In this document: positions 1-9,709 of the stretch, in pieces
Layout of the letters: each line of letters opens with the position of its first letter
How positions within the stretch are numbered: position 1 is the stretch's first letter
Assembly: GCA_964629975.1 (NCBI GenBank)
Contig: CAZVUN010000065.1
Location: forward strand, 1 to 15,699
Length of the DNA stretch: 15,699 bases
Source: G020354085 sp964629975
Lineage (GTDB): Bacteria; Pseudomonadota; Gammaproteobacteria; Acidiferrobacterales; Sulfurifustaceae
Direction of reading: 5' to 3'
Position numbers and translations under genes: made by a program
Notes under the pieces: model-generated
Databases searched by the model: none
Told to the model about the DNA's origin: nothing
The model's input: the letters and a program-made list of their open reading frames with translations, nothing else

Positions 1-54
1 AATAAGGGACAATTTTACTTGCCGAAAAGGGGACAAAATTGGTTGCCGTTGACA
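1..54. mobile_element. Terminal end of an IS21-like insertion sequence (rest lies outside the window)
   Basis: Two imperfect direct repeats of about 20 bases, GGGACAATTTTACTTGCCG (6-24) and GGGGACAAAATTGGTTGCCG (29-48), sit 24 bases apart and are followed by TTGACA (49-54). Read on the minus strand the element would begin TGTCAACGGCAACC. Tandem terminal repeats of this kind next to a TGT...ACA tip are typical of IS21-family ends (IstA/IstB elements). No transposase is visible because the window starts inside the element. The boundary at 54 is inferred from the repeat and the TTGACA tip. The target duplication cannot be seen without the other end. The family assignment is from memory of IS21 ends, not from a search. 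Confidence 0.5.
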
Positions 55-71
55 CGGGTGGTGCGCGCCAT
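15..71 (-). pseudogene. Start of a leftward gene, apparently cut off by the insertion sequence
   Basis: On the minus strand an ATG at 71-69 is preceded by a near-perfect ribosome binding site, AGGAGG (complement of 79-84), with 7 bases between. This is one of the strongest initiation signals in the window. The reading frame gives MARTTR up to position 54, then enters the putative IS end and stops at the TAA complementary to 15-17, for 18 residues in all. The likely reading is a real gene whose first six codons remain while the rest was displaced by the insertion. Six residues are too few to name a product. Alternatively, the signal is chance and no gene was ever there. Confidence 0.4.
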
Positions 72-210
72 GATCACTCCTCCTTATATTGGTCTTGTCT
101 CTGGCTAGTCGAACGATGTTCCCGGAATTCGACAGCGCCATGTTGCCAAGCGCGCCCCGGCCGCGCCACCCGCGAAAAGCAGGGGTTTTCGCCGGCGCCG
201 GCCGCCGGCA

Positions 211-247
211 ATAGCCGCCCCCTATTGCCGCCATGGCGACGTTCAAT
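211..247 (+). promoter_or_regulatory. Candidate OxyR binding site upstream of katG
   Basis: ATAG (211-214), N7, CTAT (222-225), N7, ATGG (233-236), N7, CAAT (244-247) follows the OxyR consensus ATAG-N7-CTAT-N7-ATAG-N7-CTAT, with 14 of 16 defined bases matching and all three spacings exact. The first half-site is perfect. OxyR activates katG in many proteobacteria, so the location 158 bases before the katG start fits. No convincing -10 box was found just downstream, so the transcription start is not assigned. Confidence 0.5.
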
Positions 248-404
248 TAGAGCCTGTCATCGGCTCCTCGTAGTCTCTCTCCCAAGCCGCGTGCCGGTCG
301 AATCCTGGGCGGATGTCGGACAATCGCCCGACCAGCAAGGGGTCTAGCATTCGAGCGCGATTGCGCGGCAACCGATTCCGATCAACCCGACAAGGAGAGA
401 ACCC

Positions 405-2579
<2,175 letters not shown>

Positions 2580-2613
2580 TGGAAGAACTGAAGGCCGCGC
2601 AGGTAATTGTCTT

Positions 2614-2650
2614 GGCGCGCGGGTCACTTGTCCCGCGCGCCCCTTCTTAT
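2614..2650 (+). terminator. Probable rho-independent terminator after katG
   Basis: GGCGCGCGGG (2614-2623) and CCCGCGCGCC (2632-2641) form a perfect 10-bp GC stem around an 8-base loop, followed by CCTTCTTAT. The stem is very stable. The T-rich tail is short and interrupted, so termination strength is uncertain. It begins 34 bases after the katG stop codon. Confidence 0.65.
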
Positions 2651-2711
2651 CGTAGGCCCGTTATGGGATTCGAGATCGTGTATTCAGGGGGAGGGAGTGT
2701 TGAGGCAACGC

Positions 2712-3198
2712 ATGAATATGGTAGCCCTGCGCCCGGCCGCGCCGGCTGATCTTGCCGCCGTCAACGCCGTGATCGAGCGTGCGGTCATGACCTGGAGGCT
2801 GTCGGAGCGTGAAGCGCCTGGCACTGCCGAGCTATCGCTACCAGCCGCACGATCTGCAGCACCTGCACATCGTTTTGGCAGAGGATGCCGAGCGCGCGGT
2901 GCTCGGCGTGGCCGCGTCGGAGCCGGCGAGTGCGCGTGACCTGCCGGCCGGCAAGACCGGTCTGTTGCTGCACGGCCTCTACGTCGACCCGGACCGGCAG
3001 CGCGGCGGCATCGGCACGCTCCTGCTCGATGCGGCCGTGACCGCCGCGCGCGAGCAGGGCCTCGAAGGCCTGCTCGTGAAGGCCCGGCCCGAGGCCGATG
3101 GCTTCTTTCTCGCGCGCGGGCTCACGCCGCTGCCGGTCACGAACGCCGAGCGCGACTACCCGCATCGCTTCTGGAAGGCCGCCGGCAAGAGCGGCTGA
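2712..3198 (+). pseudogene. GNAT-family N-acetyltransferase, frameshifted
   Basis: Two adjacent frames join into one GNAT protein. The first reads from ATG 2712 (MNMVALRPAAPADLAAVN through TWRLSER). The second continues with VKRLALPSYRYQPHDLQHLH from 2809 to the stop at 3198. Restoring a CG dinucleotide (CGTGAAG to CGCGTGAAG at about 2808) rejoins them into a protein of about 162 residues. The acetyl-CoA loop region is visible as GLYVDPDRQRGGIGTLLLD, with the R-G-G-I-G signature. A purine-rich ribosome binding site (GGGGGAGGGAG, 2687-2697) precedes it; TTG at 2700 is another possible start. The substrate is unknown. Either the gene is truly inactivated or the dinucleotide loss is a sequencing error in a CGCG tract. 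The C-terminal part alone could start at GTG 2809 but would lack the first helix and strand of the fold. Confidence 0.75.
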
Positions 3199-3581
3199 CA
3201 CATCCCCCTGTGAGTCGGTGGCCGGATACTGACTGCGTCTCGCCCCAGAGATCGCCGCGCGACCCCCTTTACTGCCGGATTTCCGGCAAGTATGACGCCT
3301 GGACTTGTCAAAGAATTGGCATCGCCGACACATGTCCCAACCCTGTCGTTGAGCACCGACAAGTCATTCGCTCGCCCTGTCTCTTTATGTACTTCGTCTT
3401 TTCGCCCTTTACTCCGGAGAAGGGCGCAGCTTACCGGCGGCAAGAATGAAGACCTCTGGGGCGGTCGGGCAGCGTTCCTCGCGGCGTTCGCGATTCGATT
3501 ACCGCACGCAGGCGCGGGATGGTGTTCCCTGCATCCTGTCGCACCGTCGGAATCGCAAGTGCGATCCTGAATGCGCAGCGT

Positions 3582-3639
3582 AATCGCCATGCGCTAAGAA
3601 ATGGTGTTTGGCAATGCGCATTCGGCTGGCATGGCGATT
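3582..3639. repeat. 11-bp perfect inverted repeat enclosing a 10-bp palindrome
   Basis: AATCGCCATGC (3582-3592) is the exact reverse complement of GCATGGCGATT (3629-3639), with 36 bases between. The spacer contains the palindrome AATGCGCATT (3613-3622). A small ATCGCA/TGCGAT hairpin lies just upstream (about 3552-3565). There is no T tract, so it is not a standard terminator. The function is unknown. Confidence 0.5.
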
Positions 3640-3949
3640 GCTCTGAAGCTGCTTGACGAAATCCCGAGCCGGGACGCTGGCGCGACGCCGCAGCATGACG
3701 CGCAGGAAATGCGGCCAGCCATGGTCCTGGTGATTTCCCGCGCAGGAGGCCTCACAAGAGCGCGTCTCGTCGCAGGAAGCGAAAGGGACTCAAGGCGGCA
3801 GGAGCCGCCGCGACCCCGGTGCTGGCAAGCCTCAAGAACCGGTCGCCGTGGTCGATAAAGTTGCAAGCGTCGGGTCATTCGCCCGATGCGTCGTCTCCCA
3901 TCCCCCCGAGACGGCGTGCTGACTGAACCAAGCTTCATTCGCTAACGCC

Positions 3950-3967
3950 GCGGCAGCGCGCTGCCGC
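3950..3967. repeat. 18-bp perfect palindrome in the intergenic region
   Basis: GCGGCAGCGCGCTGCCGC reads the same on both strands. As RNA it would form a 7-bp stem with a CGCG loop; as DNA it could be an operator for a dimeric regulator. It lies 446 bases upstream of cheY. The downstream sequence is not T-rich enough to call a terminator. Confidence 0.45.
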
Positions 3968-4412
3968 TGATGGTTTACCCGCGGGCAAAGTGACCGCAGC
4001 CCGTGGCTGTCTCCGAATCCCCGAGATGGCGTCGAAGAGATGCACTGCTAATGCTCGTGCGGGAATCGCGCTGACGGAGAATATGCCAAGTCAAATGCTC
4101 ATCACGTGCCGGCGAGAGCCTGGAGAGCGGCCATGCGCCCGCCCCGCATGCACGTCTGCTCGAACCTTACGCGCAATGCCTGCAGACCGGGCTCAATGCT
4201 CGCACGGTCACTCGTGCCGACACCCGGGATGGCAGTTGCTCGCCGTCTTCATTCCGCGCGCATGCCATGAGGCTGGCCTATGGCTGGCGGAATCCGTCGC
4301 TCGCCCTGCGGGGCGCCGCGCAAATTCCCGGGCTGACCAGAGAACTCGATCCGCCGGCGCCCTGACGCCGGCCATTTCCCGATAGGTAATCGTCGTACAA
4401 GGAGACACGGTT

Positions 4413-4775
4413 ATGGCGACAGTACTGACAGTGGATGACTCGGCCTCCATGCGCCAGATGGTGAGCTTCACGCTCAAGAGTGCGGGCTACGACGTGGTCG
4501 AGGCCGACGACGGCGTGAATGCGCTCCGCGCCGCCAAGGGCAAGAGGGTCGATCTCGTGGTCACCGATGTCAACATGCCCAACATGGACGGTATCACGCT
4601 GATCAAACAGCTGCGCGCGCTGCCCGATTACCGGTTCACACCGATCCTCATGCTGACCACGGAAGCCGGTGACAACAAGAAGCAGGAAGGCAAGGCCGCC
4701 GGTGCCACCGGTTGGCTTGTAAAGCCCTTCAACCCCGATCAGCTTCTGGCGACGATCAAGAAGGTTTTGGGATGA
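4413..4775 (+). CDS. cheY: Chemotaxis response regulator CheY
   Basis: Single receiver domain of 120 residues, phosphorylated by CheA and acting on the motor or another output. The acidic pocket is Asp8-Asp9 (VDDSASMRQM), the phosphorylation site is Asp52 (VVTDVNMPNMDG), and the conserved switch residues are Thr82 (LTTEA) and Lys104 (LVKPF). Trp101 replaces the Tyr106 of E. coli CheY, a common variant. No output domain follows. The ATG has a strong ribosome binding site, AAGGAGA (4399-4405), spaced 7 bases. It is the first gene of the cluster, as in the P. aeruginosa Che2 order. A heptad repeat separates it from cheA. Confidence 0.95.
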   Translation: MATVLTVDDSASMRQMVSFTLKSAGYDVVEADDGVNALRAAKGKRVDLVVTDVNMPNMDGITLIKQLRALPDYRFTPILMLTTEAGDNKKQEGKAAGATGWLVKPFNPDQLLATIKKVLG

Positions 4776-4786
4776 ACGGCGAGAAT

Positions 4787-4846
4787 GGAGTGCGCAGTGC
4801 TGAGTGATCGCTTTTCTCCACACTACACACTCCCTATTCCCCACTG
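4787..4846. repeat. Heptad inverted repeat, copy 1 (between cheY and cheA)
   Basis: Left arm GGAGTGCGCAGTGCTGAGTG (4787-4806) and right arm CTCCACACTACACACTCC (4816-4833) are imperfect complements built of 7-base units. Further degenerate units (TATTCCC, CACTG) run to 4846. It fills nearly the whole 80-base gap between the cheY stop and the cheA start. As RNA it would form an imperfect hairpin. It has the same consensus as four other copies in this window. Confidence 0.75.
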
Positions 4847-4855
4847 AAGAACATC

Positions 4856-6901
4856 ATGAGCCTCAATCTCGAACAATTTCACCAGACCTTCTTCGAAGAG
4901 AGCTTCGAAGGTCTGGATGTCATGGAATCCGGCCTCCTCAACCTGCAAGCGGGTGAAGCGGATGCGGACACCATCAACACCATTTTCCGCGCGGCGCATT
5001 CGATCAAGGGCGGCTCCGGCACCTTTGGCTTCACCGCGGTGGCGTCGTTTACCCACGTGCTCGAAACCCTGCTCAATGAAATGCGCGATGGCCGCCGCCC
5101 CGTCACGCGCGATGCCATCGATCTCCTGCTGGAATCGGTGGACGTGCTACGCGACATGCTCAAGGCCGTGCGTGCCGGTGCGGGCGTAGATGTCGAGCGT
5201 GTGGCTGACGTGCAGAGGCGTCTCGAGGCTACGCTCGGCCAGAACGATGCGGGCACTCCGCCGCAGAAATCCGCACCCGCTGCTTCGCCGGTGGCCGGGC
5301 GGCGTCGCATCCACTTCGTTCCCAGGCCGCATCTGTTCAAGACCGGCAACGATCCGTTGCGGATCTTCCGCGAGCTTGCCGCACTCGGCTCGTTCACGGC
5401 CGAGGCCGATTGCTCGCGTATTCCGGACTTCGAGGTCCTCGACCCGGAGGAGTGTCATCTGGGCTGGAAGGCAACTCTGGAAGGAGGCGCCAGCGATGCC
5501 ACCATCGAAGAGTTGTTCGAATGGGTGCGAGATGACTGCGAGCTGCAAATCAGTGCGGACGGTGGATCGCAGAACGGACAGCATGGAGTGCAGAGTCCGG
5601 GGTGCGCAACGGTCGGTGTGGAGTGTGGAGTGCAGAGTGCGGAGAAAAAGCAGTCACTCCACGCTCCACACTCCGCACTGCACACTCCGCACTCGCCTGA
5701 TCGGCGCAGCACCAGCAACACCGAGAGCGCCTCGATCCGCGTCGACATCGGCAAGGTCGATGCGCTCATCAACATGGTGGGCGAGCTCGTCATCACCCAG
5801 AACATCCTGCGCCAGCTCGGTGAGAACTTCGACATGAGCAGGCTTCCCAGGCTCACCCAGGCGCTGGCTGAACTCGAGCGCAACACGCGCGAACTGCAGG
5901 AATCGGTGATGCGCATTCGCATGTTGCCGATCAGCTTCGCCTTCAACCGCATGCCGCGGCTGGTGCACGACCTGTCTGCCAAGCTCGGCAAGCGCATCGA
6001 GCTCAGGATGAGCGGCGAAAACACCGAGCTCGACAAGACCGTGCTGGAGCGCATCATCGATCCGCTGGTGCATCTGGTGCGCAACGCCTGCGACCACGGC
6101 ATTGAAACGCCCGATCGACGCCGCGCGGCCGGCAAGCCCGAGGCCGGCGTGCTGACCCTGGGCGCCTACCACAAGAGCGGCAACGTGGTCATTGAAATCG
6201 CCGACGACGGTGCCGGCCTGGATCGCGACCGTATCCTGGCCAAGGCGCGCGAACGGGCGCTGGTGAAACCGGATCAGGCGCTGACGGACGAGGAGATCTA
6301 CAACCTCGTGTTCCTGCCCGGCTTCTCCACCGCGGAGCAGGTCAGCGACGTCTCCGGCCGTGGTGTCGGCATGGATGTGGTGCGCAAGAACATCCAGGGA
6401 CTGGGCGGCACCGTGGAGATCGCCTCCACCCCCGGCAAGGGGGCGACCTTTACCGTGCGTCTGCCGCTCACGCTCGCCATCATGGACGGTCAGTCGGTGG
6501 CGGTCGGCAACGAGTTCTACATCGTGCCGCTCGTGTCGGTCATCGTCTCGACCATCGTAAGGAACGAGCACGTCACCACCATGGTCAACGGCGTGGAGGT
6601 GTTCCGCTTTCGCGACGAGTACCTGCCGCTCATCCGCCTCTACCAGCTCTATGGGGCGACCCCGCGTACGACCAACATCGAGGAGGGCCTGATGGTGGTG
6701 GTCGAGGGCGACGGCAAGCGTGCCGGCCTGTTCGTGGACGAGCTGCTCGGCCAGCAGCAGGTGGTCATCAAATCGCTCGAGACCAACTACAAGCGCGTCG
6801 AGGGCATCTCCGGCGCCACCATCCTCGGCGATGGCTCGGTGGCGCTGATCCTCGACATCCCGGGCCTGATCCGTATTGCCCACCAGAAACGCGCGGCCTG
6901 A
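4856..6901 (+). CDS. cheA: Chemotaxis histidine kinase CheA
   Basis: Cytoplasmic kinase of 681 residues that phosphorylates CheY and CheB under receptor control. The order is: P1 Hpt domain (1 to about 110) with phospho-acceptor His48 in AAHSIKGGSGTFG; a P2-like regulatory domain (about 140-235; PHLFKTGNDPLRIFREL, LDPEECHLGW); a repeat-derived linker (about 243-281); P3 dimerisation (about 290-350; VDALINMVGELVITQN); P4 ATPase with N-box HLVRNACDHGIE (His406, Asn410), G1 DDGAGLD and G2 GRGVGMD; and a P5 CheW-like domain (about 540-681). No C-terminal receiver is fused. The ribosome binding site is weak (GAAGAA). The oddity is the linker, which is a translated heptad repeat containing ALHTPHS-type residues and looks unlike the rest of the protein. 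It is followed by cheW 30 bases later. Confidence 0.96.
   Translation: MSLNLEQFHQTFFEESFEGLDVMESGLLNLQAGEADADTINTIFRAAHSIKGGSGTFGFTAVASFTHVLETLLNEMRDGRRPVTRDAIDLLLESVDVLRDMLKAVRAGAGVDVERVADVQRRLEATLGQNDAGTPPQKSAPAASPVAGRRRIHFVPRPHLFKTGNDPLRIFRELAALGSFTAEADCSRIPDFEVLDPEECHLGWKATLEGGASDATIEELFEWVRDDCELQISADGGSQNGQHGVQSPGCATVGVECGVQSAEKKQSLHAPHSALHTPHSPDRRSTSNTESASIRVDIGKVDALINMVGELVITQNILRQLGENFDMSRLPRLTQALAELERNTRELQESVMRIRMLPISFAFNRMPRLVHDLSAKLGKRIELRMSGENTELDKTVLERIIDPLVHLVRNACDHGIETPDRRRAAGKPEAGVLTLGAYHKSGNVVIEIADDGAGLDRDRILAKARERALVKPDQALTDEEIYNLVFLPGFSTAEQVSDVSGRGVGMDVVRKNIQGLGGTVEIASTPGKGATFTVRLPLTLAIMDGQSVAVGNEFYIVPLVSVIVSTIVRNEHVTTMVNGVEVFRFRDEYLPLIRLYQLYGATPRTTNIEEGLMVVVEGDGKRAGLFVDELLGQQQVVIKSLETNYKRVEGISGATILGDGSVALILDIPGLIRIAHQKRAA
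5583..5697. repeat. Heptad inverted repeat, copy 2 (inside cheA)
   Basis: A short partial unit run (GGAGTGCAGAGTCCGG, from 5585) is followed by a left arm of GAGTGNN units (5616-5644) and a right arm of CACTCCN units (5655-5694), separated by AGAAAAAGCAGT. The arms are imperfect reverse complements with clear 7-base periodicity. It lies wholly within the cheA reading frame between the P2-like and P3 domains, with no frame disruption, and encodes about 38 residues of linker. Confidence 0.85.
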
Positions 6902-6931
6902 TTGCGGGCCGCACATACAGAGGAGTTGAAC

Positions 6932-7456
6932 ATGGATGCCATCCCCACCCATCTCCAGACGCAGAGCGGCGGTTCGGCGGACACCGTTTCTCAGTTCCTG
7001 ACCTTCAATCTCGGCCAGGAGCAGTACGGCGTCGATATCCTGCGCGTGCAGGAGATCCGCGGCTGGCATCCGGTGACGCGTGTTCCCTACGCCCCGGCGC
7101 ACGTGCTCGGCGTGCTCAACCTGCGCGGCACCATCGTGCCGATCCTCGATATGCGCATGCGCTTCAACCTGGCGAGCGTCGAATACGCGCCGACGACGGT
7201 CATCATCGTGCTTCAGGTGCAGGGCGCAAACGGCACGCATGTGTTCGGCATCGTCGTGGACAGTGTCTCGGACGTCCTGGATGTCCAGGCCCGGGACGTG
7301 AAGGCCAAGCCGGACTGCGGCGTGGCGGTGAATACCGATTTCATCAGCGGGTTGGTGACCGTCGGCGAGCGTATGGTGATGCTGCTCGATGTCGACAAGC
7401 TCATGAGCGCCGACGAAATCGCGGCCATGGCGCACGCCTCTAGCGCCGCGGCCTGA
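6932..7456 (+). CDS. cheW: Chemotaxis coupling protein CheW
   Basis: A 174-residue single CheW domain that links receptors to the CheA P5 domain. Recognisable segments are FLTFNLGQEQYGVDILRVQE, the conserved Arg-containing turn VLNLRGTIVPILDMR, and VFGIVVDSVSDVL near residues 110-120. The start chosen is ATG 6932, preceded by AGAGGAG (6919-6925) spaced 6 bases. An in-frame upstream start directly after the cheA stop has no such signal. The N-terminal 20 residues are Gln/Ser/Gly-rich and probably flexible. It is co-transcribed with cheA and the receptor gene that follows 58 bases later. Confidence 0.95.
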   Translation: MDAIPTHLQTQSGGSADTVSQFLTFNLGQEQYGVDILRVQEIRGWHPVTRVPYAPAHVLGVLNLRGTIVPILDMRMRFNLASVEYAPTTVIIVLQVQGANGTHVFGIVVDSVSDVLDVQARDVKAKPDCGVAVNTDFISGLVTVGERMVMLLDVDKLMSADEIAAMAHASSAAA

Positions 7457-7514
7457 CCAGCGAGCCACCGGAGCGGGCGGTCCTTCAAAGTCAACGTTAA
7501 ACAAGGAGTTCATC

Positions 7515-9704
7515 ATGCGCATCAATCTTCCGGTCACCGGCGTCGAGAAGATCCTCCAGGACAACGACGTCATCATTTCCAAGACCGACACCAAGGGTCT
7601 CATCACGTACGTCAACAAGACCTTCTGTGACGTCTCCGGCTTCACCGAGGAGGAGCTCATTGGGGCGCCGCAGAACATCGTGCGCCATCCGGACATGCCG
7701 CCCGAGGCCTTCAAGGACCTGTGGGATACGATCCAGGCGGGCAAGTCCTGGAAGGGTATGGTCAAGAACCGCTGCAAGAACGGCGACCATTACTGGGTCG
7801 AGGCCAATGCCAATCCTATCTGGGAGAGCGGACGCATCGTGGGGTACATGTCGCTGCGCACCAAGCCGTCGCGCGAGGCGGTGGAATTCTGCGAACAGCT
7901 CTACCGCAAGATCCGCGAGGGCAAGGCCCGCGGCTGGACGGTGAAGGAAGGACGCGCCTTGCGCACCGGGCTGCCGGGGTGGATCGACAGGCTGCGCAAG
8001 CCGACCGTGGCGTTGCGCATGAAGCTCATCATCGGCTTCCTGATGGTGCTGGCCGTCGGCGTCGGAACCGCCGGTGTGTTCGGCATGATGCGTGCCAATG
8101 ACGGACTGCGCACCGTCTACGAAGACCGCCTGCTGCCGCTCGAAGAGGTGACCCTCATCGACCGCCTGATCCTGCGCAACCGCCTGCTGATCGCGGTGTC
8201 GCTGGTGACGCCTGAGCCGGGCTATATCCGCGCCAACATGGATCAGCTCGAGGCGAACATTGCCGAGATCGGCAAGGTCTGGGAGGCCTTCCTGTCCACC
8301 CACCTCACGCCCGAGGCAAAGCAACTGGCCGAGAAGTTTACCGAGGATCGCAAGAAATTCGTGACCGAGGGCCTGAAACCGGCCGCCGCCGCGCTGCGTG
8401 CCGGCAAGCTCGAGGAGGCGAAGCGGATCGTCGCCAATCAGGTGCGGCCGCTGTACGAGCCGGTGGGCACGGGCATCAACGCCCTGATCAAGCTGCAAGC
8501 GGACAGCGCAAAACAGGAGTACGAAGCCTCGGACAGCCGTTACCGGATGCTGCTCTACGGTTCGGTCGCGGCGATCGTACTGGGCGGCATCTTCGGCCTG
8601 TTCATGGGTTGGCTGCTGATCCGCTCGGTCGTGCGGCCGCTCAAGGACGTCGAGGAGATTTCGATGGCGATCGGTTCGGGCGACCTCAACCGTCGCATTG
8701 ACGTCACGACCGATGATGAGGTCGGACGGGTGCTGCAATCCGTCAAGAACATCAGCGGCAACCTGCGCGGCATTGTGAGCGACGTGCGTCTTGGCGCCGG
8801 CGCCATCGCCAGCTCCTCGCAGGAGGTGGCCGCCGGCAGCAATGACCTGTCGCAGCGCACCCAGGAACAGGCGAGCGCGCTCGAGGAGACCGCCTCCAGC
8901 ATGGAGCAGATGACGTCGACCGTGAAGCAGAACGCCGACAACGCCCGCCAGGCCAATCAGCTCGCCGCGGGCGCGCGCGCCCAGGCCGAGAAGGGCGGCT
9001 CGGTGGTGACCAATGCCGTCGCGGCCATGAACGAGATCAATACCGCGTCCAAGAAGATCGCCGACATCATCGGCGTGATCGACGAGATCGCCTTCCAGAC
9101 CAACCTGCTCGCGCTCAATGCCGCGGTCGAGGCCGCGCGTGCCGGGGAGCAGGGCCGCGGCTTCGCGGTGGTGGCGAGCGAGGTGCGCAATCTGGCGCAG
9201 CGCTCGGCCGCCGCCGCCAAGGAGATCAAGGGCCTCATCAAGGAGTCGGTCGAGAAGGTGCAGGGCGGTTCGGAGCTCGTCAATGCCTCCGGCCAAACCC
9301 TGAGCGAGATCGTGGAAAGCGTGAAGAAGGTGACCGACATCGTGGCCGAGATCGCCGCTGCCAGCCAGGAGCAGAGTGCCGGCATCGATCAGGTGAACAA
9401 GGCCGTGATGCAGATGGACGAAATGACCCAGCAGAACGCCGCGCTGGTCGAGGAAAGCAGCGCCGCCTCGCGCGCCATGGAAGAACAGGCGCAGAAGCTC
9501 AACCAGCTCATGGGCTTCTTCCGTCTGAGCGCCAATGACAGTGTCCGCGCCGCCCCGCGCCGCCCGCCCCGGCCCGCGAGCGGCGGGCCGAAGCCCGAGG
9601 CCGCGGCAGAGCGTCCGAAGGCGCGACCCGCGCCCGCGGGGCGCGCCAGCGCTCCACCCTCCAAGACCGGCACGGACAACGACGGACAGTGGCAGGAGTT
9701 TTAA
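7515..9704 (+). CDS. Aer-type PAS methyl-accepting chemotaxis receptor with periplasmic domain
   Basis: Membrane receptor of 729 residues. The N-terminal PAS domain (about 10-120) closely resembles E. coli Aer (NIVRHPDMP, VKNRCKNGDHYWVEANA). Asn34, Arg57, His58, Asp60, Trp70 and Asn85 fall at the same positions as in Aer, so it probably binds FAD and senses redox or oxygen. Unlike Aer it has TM1 (about 170-190), a helical periplasmic domain of about 150 residues resembling a four-helix-bundle sensor, and TM2 (about 345-369). A HAMP domain and a signalling hairpin with tip NLLALNAAVEAARAGEQGRG follow. By memory alignment the hairpin matches E. coli Tsr without gaps, so it is probably the 36-heptad class. 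QEQASALEETASSMEQM is the expected methylation region. A Pro/Arg/Ala-rich tail (about 680-724) ends in QWQEF, which fits the xWxxF tether for CheR. The ribosome binding site is AAGGAG (7503-7508). In P. aeruginosa Che2 the equivalent gene encodes Aer2/McpB. Confidence 0.93.
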   Translation: MRINLPVTGVEKILQDNDVIISKTDTKGLITYVNKTFCDVSGFTEEELIGAPQNIVRHPDMPPEAFKDLWDTIQAGKSWKGMVKNRCKNGDHYWVEANANPIWESGRIVGYMSLRTKPSREAVEFCEQLYRKIREGKARGWTVKEGRALRTGLPGWIDRLRKPTVALRMKLIIGFLMVLAVGVGTAGVFGMMRANDGLRTVYEDRLLPLEEVTLIDRLILRNRLLIAVSLVTPEPGYIRANMDQLEANIAEIGKVWEAFLSTHLTPEAKQLAEKFTEDRKKFVTEGLKPAAAALRAGKLEEAKRIVANQVRPLYEPVGTGINALIKLQADSAKQEYEASDSRYRMLLYGSVAAIVLGGIFGLFMGWLLIRSVVRPLKDVEEISMAIGSGDLNRRIDVTTDDEVGRVLQSVKNISGNLRGIVSDVRLGAGAIASSSQEVAAGSNDLSQRTQEQASALEETASSMEQMTSTVKQNADNARQANQLAAGARAQAEKGGSVVTNAVAAMNEINTASKKIADIIGVIDEIAFQTNLLALNAAVEAARAGEQGRGFAVVASEVRNLAQRSAAAAKEIKGLIKESVEKVQGGSELVNASGQTLSEIVESVKKVTDIVAEIAAASQEQSAGIDQVNKAVMQMDEMTQQNAALVEESSAASRAMEEQAQKLNQLMGFFRLSANDSVRAAPRRPPRPASGGPKPEAAAERPKARPAPAGRASAPPSKTGTDNDGQWQEF

Positions 9705-9709
9705 AGGCG

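Larger units (their letters stand above)
3199..4412. other. Long stretch with no convincing gene
   Basis: About 1.2 kb separates the broken acetyltransferase from cheY. Open frames here are short, lack good ribosome binding sites, and their translations are rich in Arg, Ala and Pro with no recognisable domain. Third-position GC bias, strong in the flanking genes, is not evident by eye. Short inverted repeats occur at 3273-3288 (TGCCGGA/TCCGGCA), 3403-3426 (CGCCCTT/AAGGGCG), 3582-3639 and 3950-3967. The promoter of the chemotaxis cluster should lie here or within the cluster, but no convincing sigma-28, sigma-54 or sigma-70 motif was found. It could be a decayed gene region or a long leader. 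Confidence 0.6.

Noticed and set aside
3273..3288. TGCCGGA/TCCGGCA hairpin as a terminator after the acetyltransferase
   Set aside because: The loop is only two bases and no T tract follows, so a terminator call is not supported.
3856..3888. TAAAGTT followed by GCCCGATG, resembling a sigma-28 promoter
   Set aside because: The spacing is about 17 bases instead of the usual 11, and the -10 match is poor.
3990..4385. 131-codon plus-strand open frame before cheY
   Set aside because: It has no ribosome binding site and no recognisable domain, and its Arg/Ala/Cys-rich composition is typical of chance frames in GC-rich DNA.
5616..5694. Regular short repeats that could suggest a CRISPR array
   Set aside because: Units are 7 bases, without unique spacers of 25-40 bases, and lie within a coding frame. 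No cas genes are present.
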